Assembly (NCBI GenBank): GCA_001839685.1
Contig: MLAK01000667.1
Location: forward strand, 1 to 64,000
Reading direction: 5' to 3'
DNA: 64,000 nucleotides
From: Tritrichomonas foetus
Taxonomy: Eukaryota; Parabasalia; Tritrichomonadida; Tritrichomonadidae
In this document: in pieces, positions 10,246 to 20,769 of the stretch
How positions within the stretch are numbered: position 1 is the first letter of the stretch
Layout: each line of letters starts with the position of its first letter
The notes under the pieces: model-generated
What the model was told of the DNA's origin: nothing
The model's database searches: none
Seen by the model: only the letters and a program-made list of their open reading frames with translations
Made by a program: the position numbers and the translations under genes

Positions 10246-11748
10246 ATGAGTTCCTCAGATAGTGGATTCGACCTCAGAGCCCTCGAAAATGTCGACAAGA
10301 ACTTCCTCTCTAATCTCAAGAGTGCTGTCAAACTCTTACAAGCCAGCGATGCTGACAAATTCTTCAAGATTGTCCTCAACCATTTCGAAAAGGGCGACCT
10401 CAACCCAGAAGTTGGAATCAGCATTCTCCAAACTGTCCGCAAGCTCCTTACTCGCGACGACATTTTGAATGTCTTCAGATCCAAGGATGTTGTTCTCCGC
10501 CTTCCATATGAATTGAACACATACACAGACTGTGTCTATGACATTCTCTATGACGTTCTCTTACTCGACTCAGAAATATTCTCTGACGATGTTGCCAGAA
10601 AAGACAGGTTCGGATATCTCCTCCAAGAAAATCCACGCAAAGGTCTCGCCCTCATTGCCAAGGTTGCCAAGAGATACGTCGAAGATGACGAATCCCTCAT
10701 CAACCCATGGCCATGCCTCGATACACTCGTCAAGCAAACAAACTTATTCGCTCGCCCAGATGTAATCCCAAGCTTCATCTCAGTCGTCGTTTATCTCTGC
10801 CAATCAAGCGAACAATACGCCGAAAGCCGTATGGACAAGTGCTGGTCACGCATCGTCGGCTTCCTCGATACAAAGGATTCATCATATCTCAGATCAGTCT
10901 ACGCCGGTCTTTGCTACCTCCGCGACGAATTCAAGAAGGTCCGCAAGACACCAAAGCTTCCACTCGTGCAAATCAAGGACCATCTTTCCTTCCCAGAAGT
11001 CCAAGGCCCAGCTCTTGCCCTCCTTGTCGACCGCGCCAACGAGAATCCAAGCGACATTGCTGATGATGAGCTCATTTCCAAGCTCTTCCAAGTCGCCGAG
11101 CGCGATCATAACCTCAAGGCCACAATCGTCCTTATGAAGCTCGCAGCCAGTCCAAAGATCGCCAAGGACGTTCTTGGAAACGGATCATGGCTCCTCAGCA
11201 AGCTCCCAGAGGCCGTCGATACCCTCAGATTATTCCTCGTCATCTTCAAGCACAACGAGCTCCGTGCGGCCTGCGCGGAATGCAAGAACTTCATCCCATT
11301 CCTCAAGTTCGTCATCGAAGAACTCGGCAGCAGTGGCGTCATCACAATCTCCTGCACAATCATCCGCCGTATCCCACTCGACGAGAAATTCGTCCAGAAG
11401 ATGGCCGAAAAGGGACTCGTCAAGACATTCATCGATAAGGCTAAGGCCACAGATGATGACACAAAGGTCTCTTCTCACTCACTCCTCCTCTTCCTCAACA
11501 CAGTCGCAGAATACACCTACCTCGATGAGTTCCTCGACATGGTCAAGATCGTTGTTGACAGAACAACAAACGACCAAAACCTCTGCGAAATCGCTTCATA
11601 CGTCGCAGTGACATTCGCCAAGTATCCACAGCTCCGCGAAAAGATGGTCGCCCTCAGGCTCGACAAATTCTTCGCAGAAAAGAGGAACGATAAGAAATAC
11701 AAGCGCCTTTCAAAGAACGCTGAGAAATTCTTGAAGTTAGTCGAGTAA
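10246..11748 (+). CDS. Helical-repeat (ARM/HEAT-like) protein, probably abundant
   Basis: A 500-aa, charged, all-helical protein made of short amphipathic helices (for example KLLTRDDILNVF, ELISKLFQVAERDHNLKATIVLMKLA). It looks like an armadillo/HEAT solenoid, but I do not recognise the family. Codon choice stands out: C-ending codons (CTC, GTC, ATC, AAG, GCC, CGC) dominate in a genome that otherwise prefers A/T-ending codons, the usual mark of strong translational selection. It has a canonical initiator 9 nt upstream and a TAAA just after the stop (TAACTAAA). No signal peptide or membrane helix, so cytosolic. Real gene certain; function unknown. Confidence 0.9.
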   Translation: MSSSDSGFDLRALENVDKNFLSNLKSAVKLLQASDADKFFKIVLNHFEKGDLNPEVGISILQTVRKLLTRDDILNVFRSKDVVLRLPYELNTYTDCVYDILYDVLLLDSEIFSDDVARKDRFGYLLQENPRKGLALIAKVAKRYVEDDESLINPWPCLDTLVKQTNLFARPDVIPSFISVVVYLCQSSEQYAESRMDKCWSRIVGFLDTKDSSYLRSVYAGLCYLRDEFKKVRKTPKLPLVQIKDHLSFPEVQGPALALLVDRANENPSDIADDELISKLFQVAERDHNLKATIVLMKLAASPKIAKDVLGNGSWLLSKLPEAVDTLRLFLVIFKHNELRAACAECKNFIPFLKFVIEELGSSGVITISCTIIRRIPLDEKFVQKMAEKGLVKTFIDKAKATDDDTKVSSHSLLLFLNTVAEYTYLDEFLDMVKIVVDRTTNDQNLCEIASYVAVTFAKYPQLREKMVALRLDKFFAEKRNDKKYKRLSKNAEKFLKLVE

Positions 11749-12448
11749 CTAAACTAGGATCGACTTCCCCTATTATTCAACTTTTTTTTTTGTCTTTCTT
11801 TCGTTCGATGAACCCTCAACAAAATTTTGAATTCATTGACAATAGATTTTTAGTGGAAAAGATATGCTTTTCGACATAGCTCATTCCCATTAGAGGCGCT
11901 AAATCGACCTAACGAATGTGTAAAGATCCCATAACATTTTCCACTTTAATCTTTATTTGACATTCGTTCAAGTTTTGCGAATCTAATAACAAATAAGATT
12001 TCGGCAAAATGTGAATATTTGTGGTATGAAAGTTTTATAATGCTATTTGAGTGTTCATTTCACTCAACTGAGATGTTATAAATCATTACATTTTCAACAT
12101 TTTCTTTGAATTTCTAATGAATGAATCATCCTCATATAGAAACTTTTCTTTCTTTTAATTTTTTCCCATAAGGATTTCATACATACACAAAAACAAAAAA
12201 GTGATAAATAGCCATAATCCACACCTATCATTTCGATTCAAAACAAAATTTAATTATTTGTTGGATTTTCAGAATCTGTAAATATGAATGAAACCAGAAA
12301 TAATTCAAAGTTTAGATTGTACATAGCACAACCATAGCTCTGTTCCATCAGAGAAACCCAATTTTTTACAAAATTCGTAAAAATCTGGAAGATTCAATTG
12401 ATTTCACATCACATACCACAAAAGTGCTCAATCTGAAATAAAAATAAA
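11749..12448. other. Intergenic region with possible element relic
   Basis: Upstream region of the membrane protein gene. The stretch 11937-11965 (TTTTCCACTTT...TTTATTTGAC) resembles part of the right arm of the foldback element at 7754-7783. Otherwise AT-rich with no gene seen. Confidence 0.4.
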
Positions 12449-13126
12449 ATGAATCCATTGGACTGGCCACCAATTTTCAAGGCAATGGGTGTTCTTGGTG
12501 CGGCTGAAGGTGTCTCTGCATCAGTTACAGCAGCTTGCCTCCTCGGTGTTTCAATTAACAACGCTTTCAGTATCACCATCTGCGTTTTGCTTTTCATCTT
12601 CGCTTTCGTTTTTGGATACGTTGCTTACAAATCATCCGACGACAAATTCATGCGAGTCTGCTCAATTGTTGGAACTGTTCTCATGCCGATTGCTGCAATT
12701 AGCTGCATTTTAGTTGACGAGAATTTCGTTGCAACAACTCATTCCGCCGTTAAAACGCCACTTTATATGATTCTCGCTATAGGAATCTTAGTTAACTTCA
12801 CAATCAACATCATCCAAATTATCAGAATTTGCAGCCTTTCAAATCTCAAGGATCGACTTTTAACAAACAACAATCAAGTCACATACCTCTTCCTCATGAA
12901 CGTAGGCGTTGCTCTCATTTTGGGCCTCATATTTGGATTATTGAAAGTCGAAGACAGAGTTGTTCCAACCGATCAAATGCTTATCGTTGCTATCGTCTTT
13001 TTGTTTGTCGGAATCATTGCAGGCTGCATCTTCGCCTTCTTTAACGAAAAGGAAACACAAAAGATGCAAAGCATTGGACTCGACCCAACATCATCAATGA
13101 CTGCAACAGACTACGACAAGATGTAA
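12449..13126 (+). CDS. Six-helix membrane protein
   Basis: A 225-aa integral membrane protein with six hydrophobic segments at about residues 11-33, 39-61, 70-90, 103-126, 142-165 and 176-198. Short charged loops separate them, and a polar C-terminal tail follows (NEKETQKMQSIGLDPTSSMTATDYDKM). There is no separate signal peptide; the first helix would act as anchor. The tail ends in YDKM, which might hold a sorting signal (inference). I cannot assign a family; transporter or tetraspan-like scaffold are both possible. Codons are moderately C-rich. The stop overlaps a TAAA poly(A) signal (ATGTAAAAG). Confidence 0.85.
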   Translation: MNPLDWPPIFKAMGVLGAAEGVSASVTAACLLGVSINNAFSITICVLLFIFAFVFGYVAYKSSDDKFMRVCSIVGTVLMPIAAISCILVDENFVATTHSAVKTPLYMILAIGILVNFTINIIQIIRICSLSNLKDRLLTNNNQVTYLFLMNVGVALILGLIFGLLKVEDRVVPTDQMLIVAIVFLFVGIIAGCIFAFFNEKETQKMQSIGLDPTSSMTATDYDKM

Positions 13127-13937
13127 AAGATAGTTTTTTCTTTAAAAAGAGCATATGATTTCTTTTTTGAATTTATTTTTATTTTAATGTGCTGACCCTT
13201 TAAGAATCAGTCATTACGAAAGTTGCATGATGACCAGCTTGAATGTTTAGCGTTACACGTTAGGCCAATTCGAAAGGTGGATGTGAATTTGTGGCTTCAC
13301 TTTTGGTCGTATTGCAGAGGCATATCATTATGTGTGTGATTTTCGTCATATTTTCGTGTCACATAAGCTACGACTATTTTACCGTGAACACTTTTCGTTA
13401 ATTTGACCTTTCATTTGTCCTTAAATATTCACGGTCAAATGATCACACTTTAGGCAATGTATTCATTGACTTACTTGTCTATTTCTTCCATTAGAAATGA
13501 TATAATGCAATAGCAATCTGCCTGTCAATTATTAATCAAAAATACATTTCGATATGAAGTATATCGAAAACAGTTGAACAGTTTTTTGATCTTTGTTTTT
13601 CAAAAATGATTTTTTCCACCATGATGGAATTCTAACAATTCTAAAATACTTTTCTCATCTTCTCCCCCTTAATTCGTTGTTAGAGCTAATCACCTCTACT
13701 CATACGAGTGAAAATTAAACTTAAGTAAACATCTATTTCATTATCTGTGCTAGACATCAATTTGCATTTTTAATTCAATGCATTCCTTATTTATGTATTT
13801 GCAAAACACCTCACTAATCTGATAACAATTTCAAAATTGAAAAATAAATCATATTTCAATACACAATGATGATGAGTTAAAAAAGGGGCTAATGAAAAAT
13901 GTTTATAAACATAAATTTTTATTTCGAAACAATAATA
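13127..13937. other. Long convergent spacer
   Basis: An 811-bp gap between two 3' ends, large for a region that needs no promoter. It contains the motif TTTTGGTCGT at 13301-13310 (also near 50411) and an 8-bp inverted repeat ACCGTGAA/TTCACGGT (13381/13429). No ORF or RNA gene recognised. Confidence 0.4.
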
Positions 13938-14318
13938 TCACTTTTTCTTGCCTTTCGCTGGAGCTGCCTTTGGCGGCGGGCGCTTTTGAATGACCGGCTT
14001 ATCAGCTTTTGTAGGCTTGACATCAATTTGTGGCTCTTCTTCTTTCATGTTTGCCAAAATTGTATATAAAAACTGTTTATTTGCTGTATCTTCAGTCGCG
14101 CTGACGAGAAAGTACGTTTCGTTTGCCGACAACACTGTATTTGCGTAAATTGTAGGATTTTGCCTGAGAAGTTTCACGTTTCCGTCTTTATCGGTTAAAT
14201 CGAGAAGGAGATTTGATTCTAAACCAGCACATTTTCGAATGTGCTCTAATATAACTCCACACTTACAATTCATATTCAAAGGCTTTAATTCGTCGCCATA
14301 CCTGACATTAATTTGCAT
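13938..14318 (-). CDS. Small CXorf65-like protein
   Basis: A 126-aa protein. The first ~85 residues look like a beta-grasp-type domain (MQINVRYGDELKPLNMNCKC ... DKDGNVKLLRQNP ... ANETYFLVSATED). The order of motifs (short beta strand with YGD, hydrophobic pair around NC, LxDxxGxxxxL, then T-Y-x-L-V) resembles the CXorf65-like family of uncharacterised eukaryotic proteins. The tail is basic and proline-rich (KRPPPKAAPAKGKKK). The ATG at 14318 is clear. The next gene upstream on the same strand ends at 14585. Family assignment is from memory of the motif order, so moderate. Confidence 0.7.
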   Translation of the reverse strand: MQINVRYGDELKPLNMNCKCGVILEHIRKCAGLESNLLLDLTDKDGNVKLLRQNPTIYANTVLSANETYFLVSATEDTANKQFLYTILANMKEEEPQIDVKPTKADKPVIQKRPPPKAAPAKGKKK

Positions 14319-14584
14319 TTTCTTTCCTTCAAGATATTTTAAAAAACGTACCTTTTTCAGGGTGGGGCCCTAAAACAGTTTATATTTAGTATTTGAGAGG
14401 TGAATTCCAAAATCCTTCAATCGTGTATCCATTCTAATATCTGAAAAGAATTTTCCATTTGCCAAATATTTCATTTGCCTGTTTTGGTATTGAATTAGAA
14501 AAAATAAAATAAAATAAAATTTTGGATCTAAAATTAACAGATTAAAAAACATTTTATAATATAAAAAAAAACAATAAATTAAAA

Positions 14585-17500
14585 TTATTTTGTCTTCTTC
14601 TTATTTCCAAAAAGCATAGCTTTTTGTTTAGATGGCTGTTTATCATGATCACGAGTCAACCATTGGTTCACCATTGTTTCTTCACTTTCCTGCATTTTAC
14701 CTAGTCCAATCATATGCTTCAAGAATTGAGGAATCATATCACTTGATATATCAGAGACCAGTTTATCAATCAAAGTTTCCATTGTTACTGTTAAATCTTG
14801 ATAATTAATTTCATGGAACAGACCATTAAATTCATTAATATCAGGAATTTTACTTTCAGGATTGTGATAGCTCACATTCAATTTTGTGGATGTTATTTTG
14901 AAGTATCTCAAAAGAAAATGTTGGTCTGCCTTTTCTGTAATGAGCTTAATTTCTTTTGATTTGTTTGCAAGCATAAATTTGGATGAATCAACATCCATTT
15001 TTGGCAAACAATCAGGTGGAAGTAAAACTGTGGGTAAATTCAAATTAGTTTTAGGGAACTCAAAACTAACTTGTGAAAACGGAAGACATTTTACATTTTT
15101 ACTGAGAACAAATTGAATTAATACAGAAAAGAAAGTAGCTTCATAATTTACAATTGTTGGATCAACATTGATTTCTAAATGATTGACAACCATAATTCCA
15201 CCAACAGGCGGTGGAATTTTACATTGAAATCGAATAATTGGTGAATTCATATTCGCTTCAACTTGAGATGCCCAACGTTCACACACAACAGTATTAATTG
15301 CATCAGGTCTAATATCTTTAATGAAGAAGTTTTGAACTAAAATTGAACTTTCTGATATATTATCATCTTTTTTATCATTTCTTAATGAAATGTTATTCGC
15401 AACTAATGCACCAATTGGTATATTATTAGAATCGTAAATTAAAGCATTAAATTGTTCAACATTAACATCAACAAATGATGGATTGTCAATGTCTTTTTGT
15501 GCACTTTGATCTTTTTCAGGAATACTTTGTTGAATATTTGACGCATCAATCTCTTGTGCAAATTGTTTAATTAATGCTATATCGTTTGAACAAGCATTTA
15601 AATTTATGCTTGAAACAAATGCTTCATAATGATTTTCAGTGAGAACTGAAACCATTGATTGATAATACATAAATTTTATAGTGCTAAAAGAAATCAATTC
15701 GGAATTAGCATCAGAATTTCCAGGAGTATCAAAACTCACATTTTGTCGGAATTTCAAAGAATCAACAATTAATTGTGTACAATAACAATTTACTGCTTCA
15801 TCTTTCGAGATATTCAAAATTAAGTTATCAACAATCGCCATTAAACTTGCATCGTATTGTAAAGACTCCAAAAGAATTTCAACTTTTGGTACTTCAAGAT
15901 AAAGAACAGGTGTATTAAACACATCGAATTTTGATTTACTTGTTTGATTCATAATTCGATTTTCTTTTCCGCGTTGAGCAGTAACCATTTTTTGTGAACT
16001 TCTTCTTCTTAACAAGTGGGTTAATAGATCATTATCAGATTGCCTAAGGCGACTTTGAAGTGGAAGCTGTTTAGAATCAGAATCTTCAGGAAGAGAGAAT
16101 CTTGGGAAGAAGTGAAAGAATGCTTCAAAATATTCTTTAATATATTTGGTTATAAATTGATTTCCAACAAGTCTAACTTTGGCGATAGATAGGGTCATTT
16201 TTTCTGTTGTTGATTTGAAATCAAAGTTATAATGAACCATGAATGTTGTTGAAAGTTCTTCTCGGAACCGAGAGAGTTTTCCAAGATCTGTCGCATGATA
16301 CATAATTGAATCTGCATTGATTGAGTATTCAATATGTGGATCACCTATTCTAGTCATATCAAAGCATGCATTTACATTAAAGTTCATGAATGTAGCATCA
16401 ATTGAAGTACCATTAATTGAAGATTCCTTAACTGGAAAGTGATCAAAAGCTCTAAATGATAACATTGGAGTTTTATTTAATTTAATATATATTGTTGAAG
16501 GAAGAGAACCAAATGAATAATACATTGGTCGATTTTCAGGTTTAGGAATTCCAACTTTTCGTGCATAAGTTTCATTTAATCGATTAATTGCAAATAAATT
16601 CATAATGGGATTCAATATCCACCATAAGTGTGCAATATCAACTGTTACATATGGTGACAATTTATCATTCGTAAAGTTTATCAAGAAAGTAAATGTATAT
16701 TCATTTGCACGAAAATCATTATATGTGTCATATCCAGGTTCACCAAAACGATCAATATCAGGAATAACTAAATGCTTTCTTGGATTTCCTCCATTTGTCT
16801 TCCAATTGATGCTCCAGTCAAACGAGAAGTTTGGTAAATGAATAATTATTGGACCATTTCTTGCCCGAATAAAATCAAGTTGCTTTGTGTTAATGATTAA
16901 ATTTCCTTCGGTTATTTGAATTCGCCCATCTAAAACATCGACAATCATAATATCTTCTTGATCATTATAATCATCACCACCAACTAAATTAGTAACTAAA
17001 TGACTTACATTACCAACAAATCGACCTCGCAATACGCTTCTAAGCATATCCCACCAACGTAATTTAGGTGAAGGATCAATTCCTGGTTCAGGAATGAATG
17101 ATGAAATAACATCTGCAAAATCATCCATTAATTTCATAGCTGGACCAGCAAAGTACCATTCAAAGAAGTCTACATTAATACTTATATCACAGTATAATTT
17201 AACATCAGTTGCATTACTGGGTGCCATATAAACTTGGTTTTTAATTGTTGTTTGAGCATCAATTTTTCGACCATCCGAGATTTCTGCAATAATAACAGTT
17301 CCTCGTAATGTTGCGTTTTGACCTTCCATGAATGGCCTTTTCAATGTAGTCATAGTACATTCATAAGTTCCAACAGATGCATCGATTTTTAAGCCTTCTA
17401 AAGTTTCCCATTTTACATTTGGATGAAGTTCTGCAGTTGTTGGATCAAATTTATGAAGAAGATTTTCCATTCCTGGTGCAACATTTCTAGAATCTAAAGA

Positions 17501-19222
17501 TACATCTAAATCAGTAACCGTTAATTTAACCAAATACTTATGAAATGTTTGCTTTTTATAAAATTCTTGATATGTTGAAAAGTATAATTCTGAAAGTCTT
17601 TGAGATGCATTTTTTGATTGTTCAGATGTAAAATGTAAATTATTCACTTTAGAATCAAAAATATGCTTCATCACAACTTTTTCTTGTAAAAATCGAGGGA
17701 AAACTGACACTAATGTTGCTAATTTCTGATTAATTGGATTATCGTGAACTTTGGCACAAACTTTTTTAACAATAATTCGAATTGGAAATGGAAGTGTTTC
17801 AGAATCATATTTTTGCGCAGATGCCCATGGTTTTATAATTCTCCATCCATATAAAATATTTAAAATAAATACTCCAATAAGCACTTCATGACGGTCATGA
17901 GCAACAACTGAATCTGCTTTAAAAGTGAAATAAGTTTCATCTGGACTAGAAATTGAGAAGTTTTTGACAACAGCCATTTGATGTTTATTAATTCTTCCTT
18001 TAACTTCAGAAAATTGAAAGGCTTTATCTGTATAAATAACATTTGATGATTCCAAACGTGCTCGTGCTTTATCAGTGAGATATAATTTAACAGCAAAATC
18101 TTTGATTGCAATATGTCCGTCTGGAAACGCAAATCTGATGCGTTTTGGTTTGTAAACAGGATCTCTCAATTGTTTGACAAGTGGGAAAATTTGAAGTCCG
18201 TCAGGTGTTGCATAATGGAAGAGGAAACTAGAAAGAGAAAGATTGAAATCAAGTTTCGAAAAGCTTCCAATAGTTAAAGAAACATCTGTAAGGCGTAAAA
18301 AGTGAGGTGAAACGATTTTTACATTGAATTCTTCCAAATTTGCAGAAATTTGACGCATTTGAATTCCTTCTATTTCTCTTAAAGGCATTAAAACATCAAA
18401 AGAAAAGTGTGATAATGAAGCTGTTAATGTTGGCAATTGTAAAGGTATAGAAATTGTAATTGCGGAATAAGAAAATGTACAATTTCCAGGTGAAAAATTG
18501 ACTTCGAAATTACCTGGTTGAAGTGTAACATTAGATTGATCAATATCAATAATTAAACTCGAAATTGACCATTTTGAAACAATAATTGATTTAGCTTTTG
18601 ATAGAAAGTCAAAAATGGCAACCAATTCAACAACAATTGAAAAACTACATTTTTTAACTTCAACCAATATTTTCCCGTTTAACGAAACCGATGAGTCACC
18701 AATTTCAATTGATAGTGCAGAAATATCTCTTCTTTCATAGTGAATTTTGAAAGAAGTAATGATTTTGTTACTTTTATCGTCTTCAATTTCTAAATTTTTG
18801 ATGTTGATTTCGCAAAATCGAAAAATATAAAATCCGATAATAGAAAAAATTCTTTGTTTGATTTCTTTTTTTGCCGAAAATACAGGTTCAATATTTGCTT
18901 TAGGCGGATTTTCACTGGCTGGCTTTTCAAAAGCGTTTTTCTTGAAATGGATTTTCGATATTGAAATATTGAGCAATTTATGCTTACACGAAAACAAGCC
19001 AAGTAAGCTAAATCGAAATTTTGAATCAACGACCACCAATGAAAACTCACGGGTTTCCATCACGAGTGAAGAAAACGAAAATAATCCGCTTTGGGCCTGA
19101 ACTGCTAATTTTGCGTCAATTGCTTTGGCGATAATCTTGATTGGTATCTTCTGAATAAAGAAGTAGTAGAGAACTAACGCAAGAATTAGTAAAATCAGAA
19201 AAGAAATCAAAATCATATTCAT
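14585..19222 (-). CDS. Bridge-like lipid transfer protein (FMP27/Hobbit/BLTP2-like)
   Basis: A 1545-aa protein with an N-terminal membrane anchor (MILISFLILLILALVLYYFF) followed by a long series of alternating beta-strand segments. This layout is that of bridge-like lipid transfer proteins, which form a hydrophobic groove at membrane contact sites anchored in the ER. Near residue ~720 the motif PSPKLRWWDMLRSVLRGRF matches the WWDKxRxxxHGR-type signature of the FMP27/SABRE/Hobbit (BLTP2) group. It is shorter than animal BLTP2 (about 2200 aa). The C-terminus is basic (LFGNKKKTK). The open frame reaches TTG at 19237, but the first ATG is 15 nt in, just before the anchor. Family likely; exact subgroup moderate. 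Confidence 0.72.
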   Translation of the reverse strand: MNMILISFLILLILALVLYYFFIQKIPIKIIAKAIDAKLAVQAQSGLFSFSSLVMETREFSLVVVDSKFRFSLLGLFSCKHKLLNISISKIHFKKNAFEKPASENPPKANIEPVFSAKKEIKQRIFSIIGFYIFRFCEINIKNLEIEDDKSNKIITSFKIHYERRDISALSIEIGDSSVSLNGKILVEVKKCSFSIVVELVAIFDFLSKAKSIIVSKWSISSLIIDIDQSNVTLQPGNFEVNFSPGNCTFSYSAITISIPLQLPTLTASLSHFSFDVLMPLREIEGIQMRQISANLEEFNVKIVSPHFLRLTDVSLTIGSFSKLDFNLSLSSFLFHYATPDGLQIFPLVKQLRDPVYKPKRIRFAFPDGHIAIKDFAVKLYLTDKARARLESSNVIYTDKAFQFSEVKGRINKHQMAVVKNFSISSPDETYFTFKADSVVAHDRHEVLIGVFILNILYGWRIIKPWASAQKYDSETLPFPIRIIVKKVCAKVHDNPINQKLATLVSVFPRFLQEKVVMKHIFDSKVNNLHFTSEQSKNASQRLSELYFSTYQEFYKKQTFHKYLVKLTVTDLDVSLDSRNVAPGMENLLHKFDPTTAELHPNVKWETLEGLKIDASVGTYECTMTTLKRPFMEGQNATLRGTVIIAEISDGRKIDAQTTIKNQVYMAPSNATDVKLYCDISINVDFFEWYFAGPAMKLMDDFADVISSFIPEPGIDPSPKLRWWDMLRSVLRGRFVGNVSHLVTNLVGGDDYNDQEDIMIVDVLDGRIQITEGNLIINTKQLDFIRARNGPIIIHLPNFSFDWSINWKTNGGNPRKHLVIPDIDRFGEPGYDTYNDFRANEYTFTFLINFTNDKLSPYVTVDIAHLWWILNPIMNLFAINRLNETYARKVGIPKPENRPMYYSFGSLPSTIYIKLNKTPMLSFRAFDHFPVKESSINGTSIDATFMNFNVNACFDMTRIGDPHIEYSINADSIMYHATDLGKLSRFREELSTTFMVHYNFDFKSTTEKMTLSIAKVRLVGNQFITKYIKEYFEAFFHFFPRFSLPEDSDSKQLPLQSRLRQSDNDLLTHLLRRRSSQKMVTAQRGKENRIMNQTSKSKFDVFNTPVLYLEVPKVEILLESLQYDASLMAIVDNLILNISKDEAVNCYCTQLIVDSLKFRQNVSFDTPGNSDANSELISFSTIKFMYYQSMVSVLTENHYEAFVSSINLNACSNDIALIKQFAQEIDASNIQQSIPEKDQSAQKDIDNPSFVDVNVEQFNALIYDSNNIPIGALVANNISLRNDKKDDNISESSILVQNFFIKDIRPDAINTVVCERWASQVEANMNSPIIRFQCKIPPPVGGIMVVNHLEINVDPTIVNYEATFFSVLIQFVLSKNVKCLPFSQVSFEFPKTNLNLPTVLLPPDCLPKMDVDSSKFMLANKSKEIKLITEKADQHFLLRYFKITSTKLNVSYHNPESKIPDINEFNGLFHEINYQDLTVTMETLIDKLVSDISSDMIPQFLKHMIGLGKMQESEETMVNQWLTRDHDKQPSKQKAMLFGNKKKTK

Positions 19223-20160
19223 TTTTTTGATTCTCAAAAAGTTTTATTCAAAGACACTCATAAAAAGAATCACGGGATTATCAAAATCAAAACTTGAATG
19301 AATTGGAGAACAACACAAACGTAGGATTATATATTCAATAGTTTATGATTATTTTCTGAAGGCTTATCGGTGATTTTCTGATGCATTCAATTCATATACA
19401 CAAAAGTTGAATATTTGAAACAAAAATTTAGTCAATTTTTATTTGAATAATTAGGGATGAATCATCATCGGAAGCATATCCAAAAAAATAATGATAGTAG
19501 ATTTCGAGTTTCCTAAACTCACCATATGAAGATATTTCAACCAAAAAACGGATTTTCCATAATTAGATAATCTTAATCCACAATATAAGTGCTACTATAT
19601 GTCAAATGCGATAGATTGCTTGATTAATGGACACACTTCGTCATAATTTTTATTTTTACCAATGAAAATTTGATTGTATCAAAAAGTTTGGAAACCAACC
19701 TTAAGGGAAGTCTTTCAAGCCAAATGATAATAGGTCACTTTTTGAGTGGTTATTTTCAAAAATTGAAATACATTTCAACTCAAAAAGTGGCATGATAGAC
19801 CATTCAAAATAATTAATCTTTTGAATGAGTCATCAGAAAGTATTTTGAATGGTTTATTTGGTGTCAGTGCTCATCTTCCATTTCAGACCCCACCACATAA
19901 TTAAGGAACAATTTCCACAAATATTGGTTCAAAAGTATCCAGTTTGTATCCAGCGCATAAACCAGTTTTTTCATTTTCGAAAAAACAATATCCCAAAGAG
20001 TGAATATGAACTCATTTCTTCCCTTCTATATTTTGTGTAATGTTTGGAAGCTTATTAACAATGTCATTTGCTGAATAAGGATCAGTATGTTTCATCGATG
20101 ATTTTGCATCAAAAAACTACATCAAAAAAAAGTGTCGAAAAATGAAGAAATAAAAACTAT
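19223..20160. other. Intergenic region with clustered inverted repeats
   Basis: Two perfect inverted repeats lie close together: CACTTTTTGAGT 19736-19747 with its complement 19778-19789, and ACCATTCAAAATA 19799-19811 with its complement 19841-19853. A 63-codon ORF at 19849-20040 overlaps the last arm and has no homology I recognise, so I do not call it. Confidence 0.6.
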
Positions 20161-20769
20161 TTAACAACTGCATTCACTTCCCACCCTTTCTTGAGGTTGA
20201 TTTTGCTGATACGAAACTTGGAAAATGTCATCGTTCTTCTTTTTCCGTTTTAGGAGCTCTTCACCAATTACATGAAAAACTTCATGAATTCCTTTTCCGG
20301 TCATTGCTGAAGTCGAAAAGAAATGAAAGTTATTTTGCTCTGCCCACGCTTTCGCTGATTCTTCACTCACTTCTGGATCTGGTGGTAAATCTGATTTATT
20401 TCCAGCAACAATAATAATCGCTTCTGTTCCAACAACGTCTGTAAAAGAATCGATCCAAGAATCAAGATTATGGAATGATGACTTTTGCGTAAAATCAAAA
20501 ACAACAACGGCCGCATCAGCATTTCGATAATAAATTGGACCAAGAGATCTGAACTTTTCTTGACCAGCTGTATCCCAAATTTGCATTTCTACACGTTCTT
20601 TTTCGAGCGCTTCGGTATGAAGGACAAACATTGCACCAACGGTGCTCGGTTCTTGTTGATTAAATTTATCGTAGACAAGTTTGTTGATTAAAGAGGTTTT
20701 TCCGACAGAAGAGTCACCAATCATGACGACACGAAATAATGCTGATTGATCGGGGGCTACTGGGCGCAT
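20161..20769 (-). CDS. Rab-family small GTPase
   Basis: A 202-aa Rab GTPase with every G motif: P-loop GDSSVGKTS (residues ~18-26), switch I with STVGAMF, WDTAGQE in G3 (Rab hallmark WDTAGQEKFRSL...YYRNA), NKSD in G4 and TSAMTGKG in G5. The C-terminus CSC gives a CxC double geranylgeranylation signal. It therefore cycles between cytosol and a membrane compartment to direct vesicle traffic. Trichomonads have large Rab families. The YYRNADAAVVVFDFTQKSSF region is closest in style to Rab5/Rab22-like members, but I would not fix the subfamily. No substitutions in catalytic positions: the switch II Gln is present. Confidence 0.95.
   Translation of the reverse strand: MRPVAPDQSALFRVVMIGDSSVGKTSLINKLVYDKFNQQEPSTVGAMFVLHTEALEKERVEMQIWDTAGQEKFRSLGPIYYRNADAAVVVFDFTQKSSFHNLDSWIDSFTDVVGTEAIIIVAGNKSDLPPDPEVSEESAKAWAEQNNFHFFSTSAMTGKGIHEVFHVIGEELLKRKKKNDDIFQVSYQQNQPQERVGSECSC

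Noticed and set aside
10532..11702. Several overlapping ORFs inside the 500-aa gene
   Set aside because: Shadow frames caused by the high C content of the optimised gene.
14370..14552. 60-codon ATG ORF between two minus-strand genes
   Set aside because: AT-rich with an FILFFLIQYQ-type hydrophobic stretch and no conserved pattern; likely spacer or 3' UTR.
19849..20040. 63-codon plus-strand ORF
   Set aside because: Starts inside an inverted repeat arm and has no recognisable protein features.
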